DNA of 64,000 nt, taken from contig NZ_LILC01000004.1 of NCBI RefSeq assembly GCF_001274935.1, positions 1-64,000 of the forward strand. Direction: 5' to 3'. Every line of letters begins with the position of its first letter. Position 1 is the stretch's first letter. The position numbers and the translations under genes are program-made. Under the pieces are notes generated by a model that saw only the letters and a program-made list of their open reading frames with translations, made no database searches and was not told where the DNA came from. Below, piece by piece: positions 60,092-64,000 of the stretch. The DNA is from Priestia koreensis. GTDB taxonomy: Bacteria; Bacillota; Bacilli; Bacillales; Bacillaceae_H.

Positions 60092-61423
60092 TTATAACGT
60101 CATACCTTGTTCCTTCAAAACACGAATTCCATAGTGTTTGAGGTTTAATCCGGCATTATAATCTCGATCGATTTTTGTGCAACACGTGTCATTTTGGCAC
60201 ACATACACACGATCAGAGAGCGAAAGGTTGTCGTGAAGGTGTCCACATTGACTGCACTGTTTACTTGAAGGGAAATAGCGATCCGCTACGATGTAGTGTT
60301 TACCGTTTCTCTCTGCTTTGTACTGCAACATTGTGCGGAACATTCCAAAGCCATTATCGTGCACATTTTTCCCTAGTTTTCGCATTTGAGCAAGGTTCGT
60401 CAAATCAAGATCTTCTACCACAATTGCGTCGTACTCATTGGTTATCTGGTAACTACGCTTGTGAAGGAAATCCTTTCGTTGATTTTTGGACTTTGCCAGT
60501 AATGCTCGATACGCGTTCATTTGTTTTTGATAGGTACGACTGTACTGAATCGTTCCATTCTCATCGAGAGGAGCTGCGTTTTTCTTACGAGCGAGGGACT
60601 TATTCATTCGACGTTGACGTTTCTCAATGAGTCGGTAATATCGACCGTAATTTGCTTTTCGGCCTTCGCTATCCACATACAAGTCCGCTTGGCTATAGTC
60701 CAATCCAATTACTTTATTGGCAGAAACGTTGTGTTTTTTCTCCACTTTTTCCGAAGGAAAATCGATGGAAAGGGAGACCAAATAACGCTCACCTTCTCGT
60801 CGGATGGTGGCTTTTTTTAAGAGTCCTTCCGCAGGTAAGGGACGGTGTAGTTGAAGGGAAATTCCCTCGGGGAATTTGGGCACACGTAAAAAGACCGCTC
60901 CATTTTCGTGAATAACGCGGATATTTTGATTGGTTTGGTTCGTGGTATAGCTGTGTTTGGCGTTCTTCTTCTGATGAAACTGAGGCAATCCTTTTATATC
61001 ACGAATCGAAGGAATGTATCCTTCCGTGTTCATTCGGTTTCGTGCCTTCTTTTTATACTGGATTGGTTTTCGCGCAAAGGTTTCATTGTATTTTTGAACC
61101 GCAGCTTGAAAGCGTCTTTTGGCATCGTTGTACACAAATGAGTCATTGGAACGATCTAAAAAGGCAAAACGACGCGTAAATTCTGTGTAATTTGGAACCT
61201 TATGGCGAATGAATCCACCCGCAAAGCCCGAGGCTTCTAATTCGGTGTAGAGATGGGCAACATATTCATTGTAGACTTTACGTTCACACCCAAACGCTCG
61301 GTTTAAGCGTTCTTTCTGCTCGTCTGTAGGGGAAATCGCATATTGATACCCAAACGTCACCCATCCTTCGGGTAATGTTTTTTTTGTTCCTTTTCGGTGT
61401 GGTGTTTCCAATTGAGCCTTCAC
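60092..61423 (-). CDS. tnpB: TnpB, RNA-guided endonuclease of the IS605/IS1341 type
   Basis: About 443 residues from the GTG at 61423, eight bases after AAAGGAG; the longer frame to 61492 has no such site. RuvC-like residues: Asp242 in VIGLDYSQ, Glu337 in IVVEDLDL and the DRDYNAGLN motif near the end. The zinc ribbon has Cys390, Cys393, Cys409 and Cys414 (CSQCG ... CQNDTC). It seems complete and could be active. TnpB cuts DNA guided by RNA from the element's right end and thereby favours retention of the element; transposition itself would need a TnpA from elsewhere. Confidence 0.9.
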   Translation of the reverse strand: MKAQLETPHRKGTKKTLPEGWVTFGYQYAISPTDEQKERLNRAFGCERKVYNEYVAHLYTELEASGFAGGFIRHKVPNYTEFTRRFAFLDRSNDSFVYNDAKRRFQAAVQKYNETFARKPIQYKKKARNRMNTEGYIPSIRDIKGLPQFHQKKNAKHSYTTNQTNQNIRVIHENGAVFLRVPKFPEGISLQLHRPLPAEGLLKKATIRREGERYLVSLSIDFPSEKVEKKHNVSANKVIGLDYSQADLYVDSEGRKANYGRYYRLIEKRQRRMNKSLARKKNAAPLDENGTIQYSRTYQKQMNAYRALLAKSKNQRKDFLHKRSYQITNEYDAIVVEDLDLTNLAQMRKLGKNVHDNGFGMFRTMLQYKAERNGKHYIVADRYFPSSKQCSQCGHLHDNLSLSDRVYVCQNDTCCTKIDRDYNAGLNLKHYGIRVLKEQGMTL

Positions 61424-61587
61424 GTCATTCACTCCTTTCCATCGGGACCATCTTCCTATCTTACCAAAAAAAGAAAAAGAAAACAAGTACATATGTTCGT
61501 TTTAGGCTTACGTCTACCCACCATTCATCCCCCACCTACTCACTGGGCTTCGCCCTTATCGTTCCTTGAGGAAGGGGACTTCTGGTG

Positions 61588-61810
61588 GAAATCTGTTAAA
61601 AGGGTTTTCTATGATATCGAGACAGAATTGGTTCATGCGTCCACTCAGCAGCTCCCGTACTTGAACTTATATACGGAAATGCTACAAACAGGGAAAACGT
61701 ATACGCACGACCACCAGGTTCTACAAGACGTAAATCAACAATTTCACTATAAAGAAGACGTGATCCAGTTTTTTAGCGAACGTTATTGGCCAAAAGTCGA
61801 AAAAAATTAA
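61588..61810 (+). pseudogene. Metallophosphoesterase gene, 3' part beyond the IS
   Basis: In frame from the IS border: KSVKRVFYDIETELVHASTQQ, LPYLNLYTEMLQTGKTYTHD and DVIQFFSERYWPKVEKN to a TAA. This is the usual C-terminus of YfcE-like phosphodiesterases (FxxVxYDxExEl.ar...LPYLelY.E.LxTG). The residues continue those of the 5' part (ANVH-W-KSVKRVFYD) when the IS is removed. Confidence 0.8.
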
Positions 61811-61910
61811 CATTCTTCAGTAGAATTTGCGATATTTCACTCGATCCTTTGCGCTAGCGCTCATTTTATCATATAGTTAAAAAATGAGTGAGTAACAGAG
61901 GAGGATTTTG

Positions 61911-62195
61911 ATGGACGGTATGTTTTGGTCAGTATTGATCGGCCTATTCATTATTTTTAATGGATTTGCTGTGGTACTGAGAAAAAGGATTCCATTTTGG
62001 ATTTTAGGGATCATCTTATGTGTGGCATCCCCTATTATGGTGCTACCCCTTGCATCTCTTGTTTCGGCAAGTGAAGCGGGTAAGGAAGCTGCGATTATTA
62101 TGCTCGTGCTTGTTGCAAATGGGCTTATTTATATTGTTGTTGGAATTATTCACGCGATTCAACATGCAAATCGAAAAAAGCGTATGGCTAAATAA
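61911..62195 (+). CDS. Small hypothetical membrane protein
   Basis: 94 residues, three membrane segments (VLIGLFIIFNGFAVVL, ILGIILCVASPIMVLPLASLV, IMLVLVANGLIYIVVGIIH) and a basic end. The ATG at 61911 has GAGGAGG seven bases upstream. Single gene followed by a terminator. Function unknown. Confidence 0.7.
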   Translation: MDGMFWSVLIGLFIIFNGFAVVLRKRIPFWILGIILCVASPIMVLPLASLVSASEAGKEAAIIMLVLVANGLIYIVVGIIHAIQHANRKKRMAK

Positions 62196-62209
62196 CAGAT
62201 GATTTAAAC

Positions 62210-62251
62210 TAAAAATCTTGAAGCATGTTCATGTGCTTCAAGATTTTTTAG
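62210..62251. terminator. Bidirectional terminator
   Basis: AAAATCTTGAAGCA / TGCTTCAAGATTTT 14-bp stem, six T; between converging genes. Confidence 0.9.
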
Positions 62252-62262
62252 TCCTTCATCCA

Positions 62263-63202
62263 CTAAAACATAAGGCGATTAAACGCCACTGTAAATGTTG
62301 TTTTTTCGTATGGAACACTTTTTAATAAAATGGTTCCACCCATTTGTTCAACCAGCCGTTTTGTAATCGTAAGCCCGAGACCACTCCCTTGATAGCGGGC
62401 GTTTCTCGAATCTTCTAGCGTATACATTCGCTCAAAAACACGGTCTTGATGAATTTCGCTAATACCCTTTCCATGATCAATGACTTCGATATGTACGATT
62501 TTTTCCGTTGTTATGACGTTAAGGCCGATCATTTTTCCATCTGCGCCGTACGCGATAGCATTTGAAAGTAAGTTATTTAGGATTCGATCCATCGCGTGTG
62601 TGTCACCTACTATGAATACCGCTTCGTCAGGGATATTAATGAAAACCTCGAACTGTTTGTTGATGAGTATGTCGTAGTACTCCAAAATCTTTTGCCGACA
62701 TATTTCCCCCACATCTATTCTCTCTGCTTGTAGCTGTTTGTCCCCTGACTCTAACTTCACGAGCTCAAAAAAAACGATTAATCAGATCTAGTACTTCCTG
62801 AGATTTTAAATGAATGGTTTTCATCACGTTTTTTTGCTTTTCCATGCTCAGCGTTTGATCGTGCTCAAGCATTTCAATATATCCTAAAATGACGGTTAAG
62901 GGAGTTTTTAAATCATGCGAAATGTTGGATAGAATCTTTCGCATTGACCGTTCAATGCGATGATAATTCGCGATGACGTGCTGATTGTGATTAAGAAGAC
63001 GGTTAATTTGGATAAGCAGTGATTGCGTGTTCACCTCATCTGTGTACAATAACAGTCGCTCCGCTGTTTCTTGATCGATAATGGCTTTTAGCTTTTGTTC
63101 CACGTATTTTATTTGCTGATTGTGAGTCTGTTTTTTACGAATAAGCACAATATTTATAAAGAGAGAAACGAGTAAGAGCACGCCTAATACATAACTCATC
63201 AT
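62263..63202 (-). pseudogene. Sensor histidine kinase gene, frameshifted in a run of eight T
   Basis: N-terminal membrane segment, coiled region, H-box SNISHDLKTPL with His96, then a stop after DLINRFF. In the next frame the protein goes on: FELVKLESGDKQLQAERIDV, N-box NNLLSNAIAYG, G-boxes DHGKGIS and YQGSGLGLTITKRLV to 62263. One T fewer in the run (62767-62774, eight A on the plus strand) restores an intact ~310-residue BceS/YxdK-like kinase. As it stands, the ATP-binding domain is not made. The gene overlaps the regulator's stop (ATGA). Such homopolymers can switch on and off, or it may be a base-calling fault. Confidence 0.8.
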
Positions 63203-63906
63203 GAAACGTCTCCCAATTTATAACCAATCCCCCATAGCGTTTTGATGTATACAGGATGAGATGGATCATCCTCAATTTTTTCTCGCAGTCGACGAATATG
63301 TACATTAATGACGTTTTCATCCCCGTGGTAATCATCTTTCCATACCGCCTGATAGATTTGGGATTTGGTGTAGACGTTCGAAGGGTTGGAGATCAGTAAT
63401 TTTAAAATATGAAACTCTTTTGCCGTTAGCGCCACGTTCTCTCCATTTTTCAGGACCGAAAAAGAATGAAGATTAACCATTAAGTTTCCAATATGTATAA
63501 CGTGATCTTCGTTCTGAGTTGGTACGGCCGCATTCATGTAGTGAGCTTGTCGTCTTAGTATCGCTTTTATTCTAGCAAGTAGCTCAATCATAGAAAACGG
63601 TTTTGATATATAATCATCAGCCCCAAATCCTAATCCGAGCGCTTTATCAAGATCTTCATCCTTGGCTGACATAATAAGAATTGGCACCATGCTAGTGGAA
63701 CGAATAATTTTTAAGCACTCCATGCCATCTAGTTTTGGAAGCATCAGATCGAGCAGAATCATGCTGTAGGTATGACTTTTTAACCGAGTCAGCGCTTGCT
63801 CCCCGTCAAATACAGCTGTTGCTTCAAACCCCTCTCTCTCTAGCGCCCCTTTTACCATTGCACTAATATGATGATCATCTTCTACAATCAATATTTTTTG
63901 ACTCAT
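63199..63906 (-). CDS. OmpR/PhoB-type response regulator
   Basis: 235 residues. Receiver domain with LIVEDDHH, phospho-acceptor Asp53 (ILLDLMLP), MSAKDED and Lys in ISKPF; winged helix with KEFHILKLLISNPSNVYTK and ENVINVHIRRLREKIED ... TLWGIGYKLGD. AGGAG precedes the ATG by nine bases. Operon with the kinase gene by a four-base overlap. The type is common for antibiotic- or envelope-stress systems; targets unseen, perhaps beyond the window. Confidence 0.9.
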   Translation of the reverse strand: MSQKILIVEDDHHISAMVKGALEREGFEATAVFDGEQALTRLKSHTYSMILLDLMLPKLDGMECLKIIRSTSMVPILIMSAKDEDLDKALGLGFGADDYISKPFSMIELLARIKAILRRQAHYMNAAVPTQNEDHVIHIGNLMVNLHSFSVLKNGENVALTAKEFHILKLLISNPSNVYTKSQIYQAVWKDDYHGDENVINVHIRRLREKIEDDPSHPVYIKTLWGIGYKLGDVS

Positions 63907-64000
63907 CGTTTCTCACTCCTAACCACTTGCTAAGAAATCATTTTTCGAAGCTACTTTTTATCATAAACCTTTTTTGTTAATAAGTGGTAAGTTTTTAACG

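Larger units (their letters stand above)
59933..61587 (-). mobile_element. IS200/IS605-family element carrying only tnpB
   Basis: About 1,655 bases. On the minus strand the right end finishes with a hairpin (CCCCCACTT ... AAGTGGCGGG at 59940-59979) and GTAGTTCA, a usual end for this family. The left end has hairpins TTCCT-TG-AGGAA (61562-61573) and GGGC-TTC-GCCC (61545-61555). The borders follow from joining the two halves of the phosphoesterase gene; a two-base TG ambiguity remains. No target duplication and no inverted terminal repeats, as expected. No tnpA is present. Confidence 0.85.

Noticed and set aside
60175..60915. Plus-strand frames within tnpB
   Set aside because: Antisense shadows of a long conserved gene.
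61397..61587. N-terminal part of a plus-strand frame running into 61810
   Set aside because: This part is IS left-end sequence; only the part after 61587 is genuine coding sequence of the phosphoesterase.

Overview
The window looks like chromosome of a low-GC, spore-forming Bacillaceae bacterium (Bacillus/Priestia type). The evidence is strong AGGAGG ribosome sites with frequent TTG/GTG starts, an RsbR-type stressosome paralog, sigma-B-like promoters, a CIRCE operator, a MocR/EamA pair arranged like B. subtilis ycxD-ycxC, and a small cluster resembling endospore appendage genes. No rRNA, tRNA, CRISPR array or prophage was seen. It is accessory-rich: many one- or two-gene units separated by good terminators.

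Layout. 1-9.3 kb: end of an MBL-fold hydrolase, a TetR regulator with an MFS exporter, small membrane/lipoproteins, a frameshifted unknown gene, a SUFU-family (immunity-like) gene, a VOC protein, two GNATs and a CD3324-type regulator. 9.6-13.8 kb: a GNAT, a secreted lipase-like hydrolase, and two genes broken by in-frame stops. 14.2-19.9 kb: DedA protein + OmpR-type two-component system, a diacylglycerol-glucosyltransferase-like enzyme, MsrA and a CPCC protein. 20-25.5 kb: decayed and small genes (DUF2199 remnant, frameshifted fragments, small membrane proteins), then an RsbR paralog and a MEDS-domain protein. 25.6-31.3 kb: MarR-nitroreductase-monooxygenase operon, an SMI1/KNR4 protein, and a TetR operon divergent from two SDR dehydrogenases. 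31.6-38.3 kb: GlsB/YeaQ-like stress protein, pirin, a YcdB/YcdC-domain protein that seems to start with ATT, and a CycA-like permease. 38.3-40.3 kb: htpG with a CIRCE operator.

40.3-42.7 kb holds a candidate spore-surface cluster: two paralogous DUF3992/Ena-like subunits, a BclA-C-like protein sharing a related Cys-containing N-terminal motif, and a divergent 272-residue protein. 44.1-45.4 kb is the amaP-DUF2273-asp23 envelope-stress operon behind a sigma-B-like promoter. 46.6-52.9 kb is a carbohydrate operon (aldolase, GlpP-like antiterminator protein, GatC-type IIC, LyxK-like FGGY kinase, SDR, 2-hydroxyacid dehydrogenase). It has a good sigma-A promoter, a cre-like site, and two near-identical leader terminators, one before the aldolase gene and one before the transporter gene. 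These are likely targets of the encoded GlpP-like protein. 53.8-58.9 kb: MocR/EamA pair, and a TetR-controlled FtsX-type ABC exporter with an array of operator palindromes and a nonsense codon in its ATPase. 59.3-61.8 kb: a metallophosphoesterase gene split by a tnpB-only IS200/IS605-family element whose ends can be placed nearly to the base. 62.3-63.9 kb: a second OmpR-type two-component system whose kinase gene is frameshifted in an eight-base homopolymer.

A recurring theme is damage: at least four genes carry a single in-frame stop and several more a single-base shift, mostly in homopolymers. Either this strain is shedding accessory genes or the assembly has residual errors; the sequence alone cannot decide.
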